A stretch of 36,961 nucleotides of DNA from Ga0077555 sp031367895 (GTDB lineage: Bacteria > Pseudomonadota > Alphaproteobacteria > Rhizobiales > Hyphomicrobiaceae): the NCBI GenBank assembly GCA_031367895.1, contig JANLQP010000381.1, forward strand, positions 1 to 36,961. The letters are read 5' to 3'. Below are positions 1 through 6,999 of the stretch, in pieces. Numbering within the stretch: the stretch's first letter is position 1; the number at the start of each line of letters is the position of its first letter. A program made the position numbers and the translations under genes. The notes beneath the pieces are model-generated. The model saw only the letters and a program-made list of their open reading frames with translations. It was not told the origin of the DNA and did no database searches.

Positions 1-553
1 CGCCGAGATCGCGACTGAGCATTGCGAAATCATGCCGCGCGCGGCGCGCCTGCACCATCGACTTCAAGCGATCGGGCAGCGCCTCGTAGACATCGTACAT
101 GTTGGTGAAGCAGGTGATGCCGCCGCTTCGGCTCACCTCGATCCCGTGTAGGAGCGAGCCGATGGCCGGGCGCTCGCGATAGCTCGAATCCGTGTGCCAC
201 TTCTGTGCCCCTGAAAGCTGCCGCATCGTCGGGTGGGTGGGCGGCATCAGTTTGCCGTCATCGTCGGTGTTCGCGACGCGGAAAATCTCGGGCACCTTCC
301 TTGATTTGATGATGTTCTGGTGAAACACCTCCGGCTCGCCGAAGCAGCGCGTCACCGCCACGTGCTGTTCATCGGAAACCTGCTGTCCCGGAAAAACCAG
401 GACAAGGTGATCGGCCCAAGCCTGCTTGATTGCGGTAATGATTGCTTCCGGCAGCGGCTGCATAAAGTTCACGCCGCGAATTTCAGCGCCAAGCGACGAA
501 TGCAGCTTGCGCACCTGGATGCTGGTCGAGTGTTGGGATCCTGCTGTCACCAT
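1..553 (-). CDS. TauD/TfdA-family Fe(II)/2-oxoglutarate dioxygenase, partial (C-terminus beyond window)
   Basis: The reverse strand is open from an ATG at 553 to the window edge, giving the first 184 residues. The N-terminal part has the TauD/TfdA layout: a VLVFPGQ strand-turn near residue 51 and WHTDSSY at 119-125, in which His120 and Asp122 are the first two iron ligands (HxD). The distal His and the Arg that binds 2-oxoglutarate lie outside the window. AAAGGA just before the ATG is a good ribosome binding site. Family members oxidise taurine, alkyl sulfates, phenoxyacetates or small acids; the substrate here cannot be told. The gene is divergent from the Bug receptor gene at 896, so it may share control with that cluster. 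Confidence 0.88.
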   Translation of the reverse strand, partial: MVTAGSQHSTSIQVRKLHSSLGAEIRGVNFMQPLPEAIITAIKQAWADHLVLVFPGQQVSDEQHVAVTRCFGEPEVFHQNIIKSRKVPEIFRVANTDDDGKLMPPTHPTMRQLSGAQKWHTDSSYRERPAIGSLLHGIEVSRSGGITCFTNMYDVYEALPDRLKSMVQARRARHDFAMLSRDLG

Positions 554-895
554 GGTCCTTTGTCCTTTCCTGATGCCCAAGGGCTGGCGCCGAACGTTCG
601 GATTTATGGCTCATCGTGGTCAGTCCCGACGGCGCCACGTGCGAACGATCAGCATGGCGGACCGAGGAACTGCCAAATTCAGTCTATCACGGCAGATCGT
701 GGCTGCGCATAGTGCTTCGACGTTGGCCGGACCCCTTAGCGTTCCGTCGCGGACGACAAACATCATCGAATGTCGATTGTTGGCAAAATGCCATCACAGC
801 ATGACATCGTCACAGCATGACATCGTTGCCCCACGGACTGGAACCGTGTCAGGCTCCATCCGGACATTGATTTTGTATCGGCGGCGGAGGGGCCC
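554..895. promoter_or_regulatory. Divergent intergenic region between the dioxygenase and Bug receptor genes
   Basis: These 342 bases separate two divergently transcribed genes and hold no convincing gene; short ORFs here lack family features. The region must carry promoters for both directions. The only structured element I see is a perfect 16-bp tandem duplication at 795-826, 70 bases before the Bug start codon. I could not place -35/-10 boxes with confidence. Confidence 0.5.
795..826. repeat. 16-bp perfect tandem repeat upstream of the Bug gene
   Basis: CACAGCATGACATCGT occurs twice without a gap (795-810 and 811-826). The spacing of about 1.5 helical turns and the position 70 bases before a start codon fit a regulator site or a simple slippage duplication. 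Only the repeat itself is seen; a regulatory role is inference. Confidence 0.75.
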
Positions 896-1843
896 ATGCT
901 TGCGCGCATTATCCTGGCATTCGGTCTGTTGTTGACCGCAATGGCTCCCGTCGTCGCCGCCTGGCCTGAAAAGCCGGTCAAGCTGGTCGTGCCGTATCCG
1001 GCGGGCGGTGCCGCGGACATTCCGGCGCGCACCGTCGCCGAAGGTCTGCAGAAAAAATTCGGCCAGCCCTTCATCGTCGAGAACCGCGCGGGTGCTGCCG
1101 GACAGATCGGCGCCGAAGCCGTGGTGCGTGCGACGCCCGACGGATACACGATTTATTGCGGGCCGAACGCACCCTACGTGCTGCTGCCGCTGCTGCGTCC
1201 AACGAGCTACAAGACGTCGGACCTGGTGCCGATCGCACCCTTCGGCGAGTTGGCCTACGCGTTCGGAGCGTTGACGGAAAGGCCCTACAGCAATCTGAAA
1301 GAGTTGCAGGCCTTCGCGAAGGCCAACCCCGGCAAGCTCTCCTATTCGTCACCGGGCGCCGGATCAGCCTCGCACCTGCGCGGCGAGGCTTTCAAACTCC
1401 TGGCCGGCGTGGACATCACGCACATCCCGTACCGAACTGGCGCCGAGGCGTTGCCCGATTTCCTCGAGGGGCGCCTCGACATCATGCAGGACAGCCTGTT
1501 TTTTCCGCACGTGCGGCTCGGCAAGGTGAAGATGCTCGGCGTCATCGGCGGGCGGCGTCACCCCGACTTTCCCGATGTGCAGACGTTCGGCGAGCAGGGA
1601 TTTCCTGTCGATCTGCCGGTCTGGGGCGGGCTGCTGGCGCCCGTTGGCACGCCGCAGGAGATCATCGATACGCTCTCGAAGGCGATGAACGAACTCAACG
1701 TGAACCCAGAGTTCAAGGAGCGCCAGCTCAAGATCGGCTTCGTCGCGTATGTCGCGACGCAGGCGGAACTGGCAAAGCAGGTTGCGGCTGAAGCGGAAAT
1801 CTACAAAAGCTGGGTGCAGAAGACGAACTTCAAGCTCGAATAG
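896..1843 (+). CDS. Bug-type tripartite tricarboxylate transporter (TTT) substrate-binding protein
   Basis: A 315-residue periplasmic solute receptor of the Bug/TctC family. A Sec signal peptide is visible (hydrophobic stretch at about residues 6-21, cleavage near AWPEKP). The mature start has the family signature WPEKPVKLVVPYPAGG followed by the FxVENRAGAAG strand-loop near residue 60. Length is normal for the family (310-330). Bug proteins bind carboxylates or aromatic acids for TctAB permeases or for signalling. No tctA or tctB lies in the window, so the receptor is an orphan here. GGAGGGG precedes the ATG. The next gene starts 46 bases downstream, suggesting co-transcription with the catabolic genes. 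Confidence 0.93.
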   Translation: MLARIILAFGLLLTAMAPVVAAWPEKPVKLVVPYPAGGAADIPARTVAEGLQKKFGQPFIVENRAGAAGQIGAEAVVRATPDGYTIYCGPNAPYVLLPLLRPTSYKTSDLVPIAPFGELAYAFGALTERPYSNLKELQAFAKANPGKLSYSSPGAGSASHLRGEAFKLLAGVDITHIPYRTGAEALPDFLEGRLDIMQDSLFFPHVRLGKVKMLGVIGGRRHPDFPDVQTFGEQGFPVDLPVWGGLLAPVGTPQEIIDTLSKAMNELNVNPEFKERQLKIGFVAYVATQAELAKQVAAEAEIYKSWVQKTNFKLE

Positions 1844-1889
1844 CCCGGGTTGATCTCTGAGCCGCCCCTCGCACGCCAAGGAGTGCGCG

Positions 1890-2660
1890 ATGCAATTGAC
1901 GACGACCCAAGTCGAGGATTTCAAACAGAACGGCTACCTTCTGATCGACCAATTCCTTGCCCAGCCGACGGTCGATCGCTACCGCGTCGCCTACATGGAG
2001 TCCGTCGAGCGGCTGCGATCCGACAACACGCTGAGAAACGGCGCCGCCGCGGACGACAGCGATGCGCACGAGAAGGTGTACCAGCTGCGAACCGCCCATC
2101 TGCTGCATGCCGCTTTCGACGAGCACATTCGCAATCCGGAACTCCTCGATGTGGTCCAATCGCTGATCGGTGCGGACATTCAGCTGGTCCACTACCAAGG
2201 GCTCTATAAGCCACCTCTCAGCGGCGGCAGCGTGAGCTGGCACCAGGACGATTTCTATTGGCCGAGCCATGACACGGATGCGGGCTCGGTCAGCGTCTGG
2301 GTGCCGCTCGATGACGCGACGGTGGAGAACGGCTGCATGTGGTACGTGCCGCGCTCACACGACAGGATACTGGCTCACGACCAGCTCTGGGATCCGCAGC
2401 AGCGAAAGGGCTTCTATTACGGGATCACCAATCTGCCGGCTGAACTGGAGCGCCGCGCCATCGCGGCCGAGGTGCGGGCAGGCGGGATCGCGATCCACTC
2501 GGGAGGCCTGGTCCATTGTTCGAGACCAAATCACTCGCCGAGGCCGCGTCGCGCGCTGGCCGCGCACTTCATCAATCCGCGACTGCGAGAGCCCGGAGGC
2601 GTGTTCAAGGGCGTCGCCGCGGAGGCGATACCGGTGTTGCGGCGCTCCCATGCAATGTGA
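1890..2660 (+). CDS. Phytanoyl-CoA dioxygenase (PhyH) family Fe(II)/2-oxoglutarate oxygenase
   Basis: A 256-residue cytoplasmic oxygenase. The N-terminal helix reads FKQNGYLLIDQFL as in PhyH proteins. Iron ligands are visible as WHQDD with His118 and Asp120, and the distal His209 in a HCSRPNHS segment; the following Arg cluster (219-221) probably binds 2-oxoglutarate. Many bacterial members hydroxylate small acids or amino acids, so the phytanoyl name is only a family label. The ATG follows AAGGAG at a normal distance. Between a receptor and a flavin monooxygenase, it plausibly hydroxylates an intermediate of the same catabolic route. The substrate is unknown. Confidence 0.9.
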   Translation: MQLTTTQVEDFKQNGYLLIDQFLAQPTVDRYRVAYMESVERLRSDNTLRNGAAADDSDAHEKVYQLRTAHLLHAAFDEHIRNPELLDVVQSLIGADIQLVHYQGLYKPPLSGGSVSWHQDDFYWPSHDTDAGSVSVWVPLDDATVENGCMWYVPRSHDRILAHDQLWDPQQRKGFYYGITNLPAELERRAIAAEVRAGGIAIHSGGLVHCSRPNHSPRPRRALAAHFINPRLREPGGVFKGVAAEAIPVLRRSHAM

Positions 2661-2727
2661 AACATGGCCAAACCAGCCGTGCGAGGGAGTGAACCCCTCC
2701 GGTCTGATACTAACGAGAGGCTTTTCC

Positions 2728-3777
2728 ATGAAATTCGGCTATTTCACGCTCTCCGACAACGCCTACCCGGACCTCGGCCGCAGCCCCGAGCAGTTCATCC
2801 TGGAGATCCGCGACCAGGCGCTGCATGCCGAGAAGGTTGGACTGAACTCCGCCTGGATCGGCGAGCACCACTTCGATTCCCTCGGCGTCAATTCCTGCCC
2901 GCACGTGCTGCTGGCGGCGATCGCCGCGCAGACGAAGCACATTCGGTTGGCACCGGCTGTCGCTGTGTTGCCGCTGCATCATCCGCTGCGAGTGGCCGAG
3001 GAGTGGGCAACGCTGGATCTCATCTCTGGCGGTCGCGTCGATTTCGCTGTCGGGCGTGGCTACGACCGCCGCGAGTACTTGCCGTTCGGCGCCGACTACA
3101 TGGCGTCTCTGGAGCTTCTGGATGAAGGCTGTGAGGTGATCCGGAAGGCTTGGGGTTCGCCCGGAACGTGGTCGCACAAGGGCCGCTTCTTCGACATTCC
3201 GGAGATGCGCATCACGCCGCGTCCGGTGCAGAACCCGATTCCGTTTTATATGGCCTGCTTCTCGCGCGCCTCGCTGGAGATCGCCGCGCGGCGCGGCCTC
3301 GACATCATTTTCGCGCCATTTGCCGCCGAGATCACGTTTGGTGGGCTGGCGCAGGCCGTGGTGGCCTACAGGGAAGAATGCGTAAAACACGGCACCAAGC
3401 CTGGCCGCGCCATGTGCAGCTACTTCATCCACATCGCCGAAACGCCGGCAGAGGATGACTACGGCCGCGAAGGCCTGATGCGCTATTTCGACAATGCCGT
3501 GAAACCGGCCTTCAAGCAGGAGCCCGGCAAGACGCCGCCGACGATGGCCTATTTCCAGAAGATCAACGAAATCCTCGGCCGCATGCGCAAGGAAACGCTG
3601 TCGGACAAATCGATCCTGCTCGGGAGCCCGGCGCAGATCACGGACGTCCTCAAGCGCATTGAGGCGGCGGGGATTGCGGAGGTGATCCTCTACTTCAACG
3701 TCGGCGGAAAACCGCATCCGCTCGTCATCGAACAGATGGACAAGTTCGCAGCGACGATCGCGCCGGCATTTGCTTAG
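2728..3777 (+). CDS. Luciferase-like (LLM class) flavin-dependent monooxygenase
   Basis: A 349-residue TIM-barrel protein of the bacterial luciferase superfamily, using reduced FMN and oxygen. Family features include GEHHF at 42-46, a strand with RLAPAVAVLPLHHPLRVAEE near 78-97, and ISGGRVDFAVGRGY near 106-119. The open frame extends upstream to 2269 but that part overlaps the PhyH gene; the ATG at 2728 begins MKFGYFT, the typical first strand, and is preceded by a GAGAGG site. No flavin reductase is in the window, so FMNH2 would come from elsewhere. It ends 8 bases before the hydrolase gene, indicating an operon. It may oxidise a ring or amide bond (compare RutA), but this is inference. Confidence 0.92.
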   Translation: MKFGYFTLSDNAYPDLGRSPEQFILEIRDQALHAEKVGLNSAWIGEHHFDSLGVNSCPHVLLAAIAAQTKHIRLAPAVAVLPLHHPLRVAEEWATLDLISGGRVDFAVGRGYDRREYLPFGADYMASLELLDEGCEVIRKAWGSPGTWSHKGRFFDIPEMRITPRPVQNPIPFYMACFSRASLEIAARRGLDIIFAPFAAEITFGGLAQAVVAYREECVKHGTKPGRAMCSYFIHIAETPAEDDYGREGLMRYFDNAVKPAFKQEPGKTPPTMAYFQKINEILGRMRKETLSDKSILLGSPAQITDVLKRIEAAGIAEVILYFNVGGKPHPLVIEQMDKFAATIAPAFA

Positions 3778-3785
3778 GAGCACAT

Positions 3786-4577
3786 ATGGCCTTCATCGAC
3801 ATCAACGGCGCAGCGCTACGCTATGACCTCACGGGTAGCGGCGACAAAACACTCGTCCTCGTCCACGAGATGGGCGGCACGCTCGAGAGCTGGGACGACG
3901 TGCTGCCCGCGCTGAACAAGGACCGCCGCGTGCTGCGCTACGACACGCGCGGCGCCGGCCTTTCGGAAAAGCTGCGCGGCACCGGCGACATCGATGTGAT
4001 GGCCGACGATATCGCGGCGTTGCTCGATGCGGTGGGGATCAAGGGAAAGGCCGCGATTGCCGGCATCGCGGTCGGCGGCGCCATCGCTATCCACTTCGCG
4101 GCGAGACACGCGAACCGCACCGCCGCGCTCATCCCCATGGGGCCTGCCATCGGCATGCCGGCCGATCGCAAGGCTGCAGCTCTTGCCGCTGCCGACGCGC
4201 TCGAGAAGAACGGCGCCCGCTCCGCCGTCGATAACGGCTTGCAGGCGAGCTATCCGCAGATCATGCGCGGCGACAAGGCCCGCTTCGAACGCGTGCGCGC
4301 GCAGCGGCTCGGCAACGACCCCGCGAGCCAGGCGGCGATCGCGCGCATGCTGTGCGGCATGGATCTGACCGCCGACTTCCCGAAGATCAAGTGCCCGGCG
4401 CTGTTCCTCGCGGGTACGCACGACGGCCTGCGTCCGCCAGCGACGGTGGAGCCGCTGGTCAAGCTGATCGCCGGCGCCAGATTCGAGGCGCTGGAGACCG
4501 CGCATTTCATGTCGCAACAGACGCCGGACCTAGTCGCTGAACGCATGACACGCTTCCTTGCCGAATCCGGCAGTTGA
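3786..4577 (+). CDS. Alpha/beta hydrolase, PcaD-like, with Ala in place of the nucleophile Ser
   Basis: A 263-residue alpha/beta-hydrolase-fold protein resembling 3-oxoadipate enol-lactonases. The oxyanion region is VHEMGG (26-31) and the sheet reads VLRYDTRGAGLS (49-60). The nucleophile elbow, normally G-x-S-x-G, reads GIAVGG (93-98), so residue 95 is Ala (codon GCG). The acid Asp213 (GTHDG) and the base His240 (TAHFMS) remain. The protein is therefore either not a serine hydrolase or catalyses by another route. TAGGAG precedes the start, 8 bases after the monooxygenase stop. Next to a PcaIJ-type CoA-transferase, a role near the end of a ring-cleavage pathway is plausible but unproven. Confidence 0.9.
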   Translation: MAFIDINGAALRYDLTGSGDKTLVLVHEMGGTLESWDDVLPALNKDRRVLRYDTRGAGLSEKLRGTGDIDVMADDIAALLDAVGIKGKAAIAGIAVGGAIAIHFAARHANRTAALIPMGPAIGMPADRKAAALAAADALEKNGARSAVDNGLQASYPQIMRGDKARFERVRAQRLGNDPASQAAIARMLCGMDLTADFPKIKCPALFLAGTHDGLRPPATVEPLVKLIAGARFEALETAHFMSQQTPDLVAERMTRFLAESGS

Positions 4578-4710
4578 TCGCCGGTCGAAATCAGTCGAAG
4601 ACTAGCGGCCAACCGTACGACACCGCACCGGTTGCACACGCGGCGGCCCAACTGCGGAGCACGTTTTTGGGCATGATCTGGGCAACCGAAGGCGCATGTG
4701 AGGGGAAGAA

Positions 4711-5412
4711 ATGATTAATAAGATCGTGCAGCAACTCGCCGACGCCATGGCCGGTATCAAGGACGGCTCGACCGTTCTTCTCGGCGGCTTTGGTGCCGTT
4801 GGCCAGCCGAACCAGTTGATCGACGCACTGACCGAGCAGGGCGCCAAGGATCTCACCGTCGTCGCCAACAATGCCGGCACCGGCCGCACTGGTCTCGCCG
4901 GTCTGATGGCCGCCGGGCGCGTGCGCCGGATCATCTGCAGCTTCCCGCGCTCGTCGGGATCGGTTGTGTTTGAGGAACTGCAAGCGGCCGGCAAGCTCGA
5001 GCTGGAACTGGTTGCCCAAGGCACGCTTGCCGAACGCATGCGCGCAGGCGGCGCGGGCGTACCGGCGTTCTTCACGGCAACGGCTTATGGTACCGCCATC
5101 GGCGAAGGCAAGGAAGTGCGCGAGTACGACGGGCGCAAATACATCCTGGAGCGCGCGATCAAGGCCGACGTTGCCCTGATCGAGGCGTGGCAGGCCGACC
5201 GCTGGGGAAACCTGCGCTACCGCACGTCGGGGCGCAACTTCAATCCCGTTATGGCGACCGCTGCCGATCTGACGATCTGCCAGACGCAGCACGTCGTCGA
5301 ACTCGGCGCACTCGGCCCTGACGACATTCACACACCCGGCGTCTACGTCGATCGCGTTGTGCACATTCCCTATGGCGACCCGCCGCCCGCCCAGAAGAAC
5401 CCGAACGATTGA
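4711..5412 (+). CDS. pcaI: 3-oxoadipate-type CoA-transferase subunit A
   Basis: A 233-residue alpha subunit of a two-subunit class I CoA-transferase. The start MINKI, the GG-F-G loop near residues 24-28 (VLLGGFG), the NNAGTGRTGLAGL stretch near 52-64 and IICSFPRSSGS near 77-87 match PcaI/CatI better than acetoacetate transferases. PcaI with PcaJ moves CoA from succinyl-CoA to 3-oxoadipate, the last activation before thiolysis to acetyl-CoA and succinyl-CoA. GAGGGGAAGAA precedes the ATG. The 133-base gap after the hydrolase contains nothing I can identify. The gene symbol is by similarity; a related 3-oxoacid may be the true substrate. Confidence 0.86.
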   Translation: MINKIVQQLADAMAGIKDGSTVLLGGFGAVGQPNQLIDALTEQGAKDLTVVANNAGTGRTGLAGLMAAGRVRRIICSFPRSSGSVVFEELQAAGKLELELVAQGTLAERMRAGGAGVPAFFTATAYGTAIGEGKEVREYDGRKYILERAIKADVALIEAWQADRWGNLRYRTSGRNFNPVMATAADLTICQTQHVVELGALGPDDIHTPGVYVDRVVHIPYGDPPPAQKNPND

Positions 5413-5458
5413 GCGTTGCGAACACGTTTTCGCGGAACCCGACCGAAAGGACTAATCC

Positions 5459-6148
5459 ATGACCGCCACCGCCGCTGCTGCTTCGAAAGCCGCCACTGGC
5501 GCCGACAACGTTCGCGGCTGGGACCGCAAGAAGATGGCCGCCCGCCTCGCCCAGGACATTCCCGAGGGTTGGTACGTCAATCTCGGGATCGGCATTCCGC
5601 TGATGGTCGGCGACTACATCCCGGCTGACCGTGAGGTGGTGCTGCAATCCGAAAATGGTATCGTCGGCATGGGACCGTTGCAGACGGCCGACAATCTCGA
5701 CACCTGGATCGTCAATGCCGGCAAGCAGAACGTCACGCTCAAGAAGGGCGCGGCGATGGTCTCGCACTCCGACAGCTTTGCGATGATCCGCGGCGGGCAT
5801 CTCGATCTCTGCGTCTTGGGCTCGTTCGAGGTGGCCTCGAACGGCGACTTCGCAAACTGGACGACATCGCTCAAATCCGTTCCCGCCGTTGGTGGCGCCA
5901 TGGATCTGGCGGTCGGCGCCCAGCGCATCTGGCTGATCATGGACCACACGTCGAAGGACGGAAAACCGAAGCTGCTCGAGAAATGCACGATGCCGCTGAC
6001 CGCGGTCGGTGTCGTCAAGCGCGTCTATACAAACCTCGCTGTGGTCGATGTGACCTCAAAAGGGTACGAGCTGGTGGACATCAATCCCGAAATCACCTTC
6101 GAGGCGCTGCAGGCGCGTACCGGCGCCAAGCTGCATAGGAAGATTTGA
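5459..6148 (+). CDS. pcaJ: 3-oxoadipate-type CoA-transferase subunit B
   Basis: A 229-residue beta subunit carrying the catalytic glutamate in SENGIVGMGP (Glu at about 63), the residue that forms the glutamyl-CoA thioester. It also shows VNLGIGIPLMVGDYIP near 40-55, the SDSFAMIRGGHLD block near 103-115 and the GGAMDLAVGAQ block near 144-154. The first 20 residues are Ala-rich and look like an unconserved extension; the core starts at DRKKMAARLAQDIPEG. GAAAGGA precedes the ATG 47 bases after subunit A, so both are translated from one transcript. It forms the heterodimeric enzyme with the preceding product. Confidence 0.87.
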   Translation: MTATAAAASKAATGADNVRGWDRKKMAARLAQDIPEGWYVNLGIGIPLMVGDYIPADREVVLQSENGIVGMGPLQTADNLDTWIVNAGKQNVTLKKGAAMVSHSDSFAMIRGGHLDLCVLGSFEVASNGDFANWTTSLKSVPAVGGAMDLAVGAQRIWLIMDHTSKDGKPKLLEKCTMPLTAVGVVKRVYTNLAVVDVTSKGYELVDINPEITFEALQARTGAKLHRKI

Positions 6149-6170
6149 ACGGTCGCGATACAAGTAACAG

Positions 6171-6304
6171 TGTCCTCCTCGGGCTTGTCCCGAGGACCCA
6201 TCTTGCAGCAACCGAGAAACGAAATCGTTTGCGGCGACATCGCAACAAACCGCAGCGTTCGAGCAAGTTGAGCGATGGGTGGTCGGGACGAGCCCGACCA
6301 TGAC
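6171..6304. repeat. Composite inverted-repeat element (REP/MITE-like) with two hairpins
   Basis: Two hairpins point in opposite directions. The left has an 8-bp perfect stem (6176-6183 with 6189-6196, loop CTTGT). The right has a 7-bp stem (6281-6287 with 6293-6299, loop ACGAG). Each is flanked on the inside by ACCCAT or its complement (6196-6201 and 6275-6280). The outer arms are imperfect inverted copies about 34 bp long around a roughly 70-bp core. Similar CGGGCTTGTCCCG-type palindromes are scattered through Bradyrhizobium-like genomes. It separates pcaJ from the RidA gene and could end or process the transcript. Confidence 0.7.
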
Positions 6305-6361
6305 AACGGTGGTTTTTGTGCTTAACGTCTTAAGTCGAGCAATGTTGAAAAGGCAGCTCCC

Positions 6362-6745
6362 ATGTCGAAAATCCAGCGCGTCATCGTTCCCGGCATTCGC
6401 AAACCGGTCAGCCATTTCTGCCACGTGACACGCGCCGGTCCCCACGTCTGGGTCGCAGGCATCGTCGGCGAGGCGCCCGACGGCAGCATCCCGGATAGCA
6501 CCGTTGCCCAATTCGATCTTGCGATCGAGACCATGGACAAGTGCCTCAAGGCGGTCGGCGCCGGGCCGGAGCATGTGGTCAAGGTGCAGGTGTTCATGAC
6601 CGACATCAAGGAGCGGCCGCTGATCAATCCGCGCCGCGTCGCCTACTTCGGGAGCAACCTGCCGGCTTCGACGCTGGTTGAGGTAAAGGGCCTCGTCGAT
6701 CCGCGCATGAAGGTCGAGATCGAGGCGCAGGCCTACGTCGACTGA
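6362..6745 (+). CDS. RidA family (YjgF/UK114) protein lacking the deaminase arginine
   Basis: A 127-residue trimeric RidA-fold protein. Family blocks are FCHVTRAGPHVWVAG (19-33), LAIETMDKCLKAVGAGPEHVVKVQVFMTDI (53-82) and LVEVKGLVDPRMKVEIEAQA near the end. Active RidA enzymes carry Arg in the motif PARS; here the aligned segment is PAST (101-104), with Ser103 at the Arg position. This matches Rid subfamilies without imine deaminase activity, so the usual 2-aminoacrylate clearing role is unlikely. In the Rut pyrimidine pathway a Rid protein (RutC) works beside a luciferase-like oxygenase and an alpha/beta hydrolase, the same trio seen here. A strong terminator follows. Confidence 0.88.
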   Translation: MSKIQRVIVPGIRKPVSHFCHVTRAGPHVWVAGIVGEAPDGSIPDSTVAQFDLAIETMDKCLKAVGAGPEHVVKVQVFMTDIKERPLINPRRVAYFGSNLPASTLVEVKGLVDPRMKVEIEAQAYVD

Positions 6746-6772
6746 CCTTAATTCAATCTTCATGGAATTTAC

Positions 6773-6801
6773 AAAAACGGCGCACGCGATGCGCCGTTTT
6801 T
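6773..6801 (+). terminator. Rho-independent terminator after ridA
   Basis: A perfect 12-bp inverted repeat pairs 6773-6784 with 6790-6801 around a 5-base loop. The stem has a GC core (CGGCGCA/TGCGCCG), a 5' A-run and a 3' T-run, so it could also act from the other strand. It lies 28 bases after the ridA stop and marks the end of the catabolic operon. Confidence 0.92.
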
Positions 6802-6999
6802 CGATTCCCGAGAACAGCCACACCGCAACGTTTCATCAAGTTATTATTATCGAAATTTTTATCTCACATGCATCCGCAGATCTATACTTCCAATTCGAAC
6901 GAAATTAGCAGTTTTATAATCTGACAACGATATCCATATTGCAGGCCGCATCGCCGGCCTCTTTGTGATTTCACGTCCCCGTATTGAGTGGAGTGTTGC
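6802..6999 (+). promoter_or_regulatory. AT-rich leader of the sulfite-oxidase-like gene with TATAAT and a hairpin
   Basis: This stretch is clearly richer in A and T than the rest of the window. It holds a consensus-like TATAAT at 6915-6920 (no clear TTGACA at the right spacing) and a short hairpin AGGCCG/CGGCCT at 6943-6948 and 6955-6960, followed by CTTTGTG. The hairpin would lie in the 5' leader. A promoter is likely; attenuation is only a possibility. Confidence 0.45.

Noticed and set aside
2269..2727. N-terminal extension of the luciferase-like gene
   Set aside because: It overlaps the well-supported PhyH gene in another frame and is Arg/Ser-rich; the family start is at 2728.
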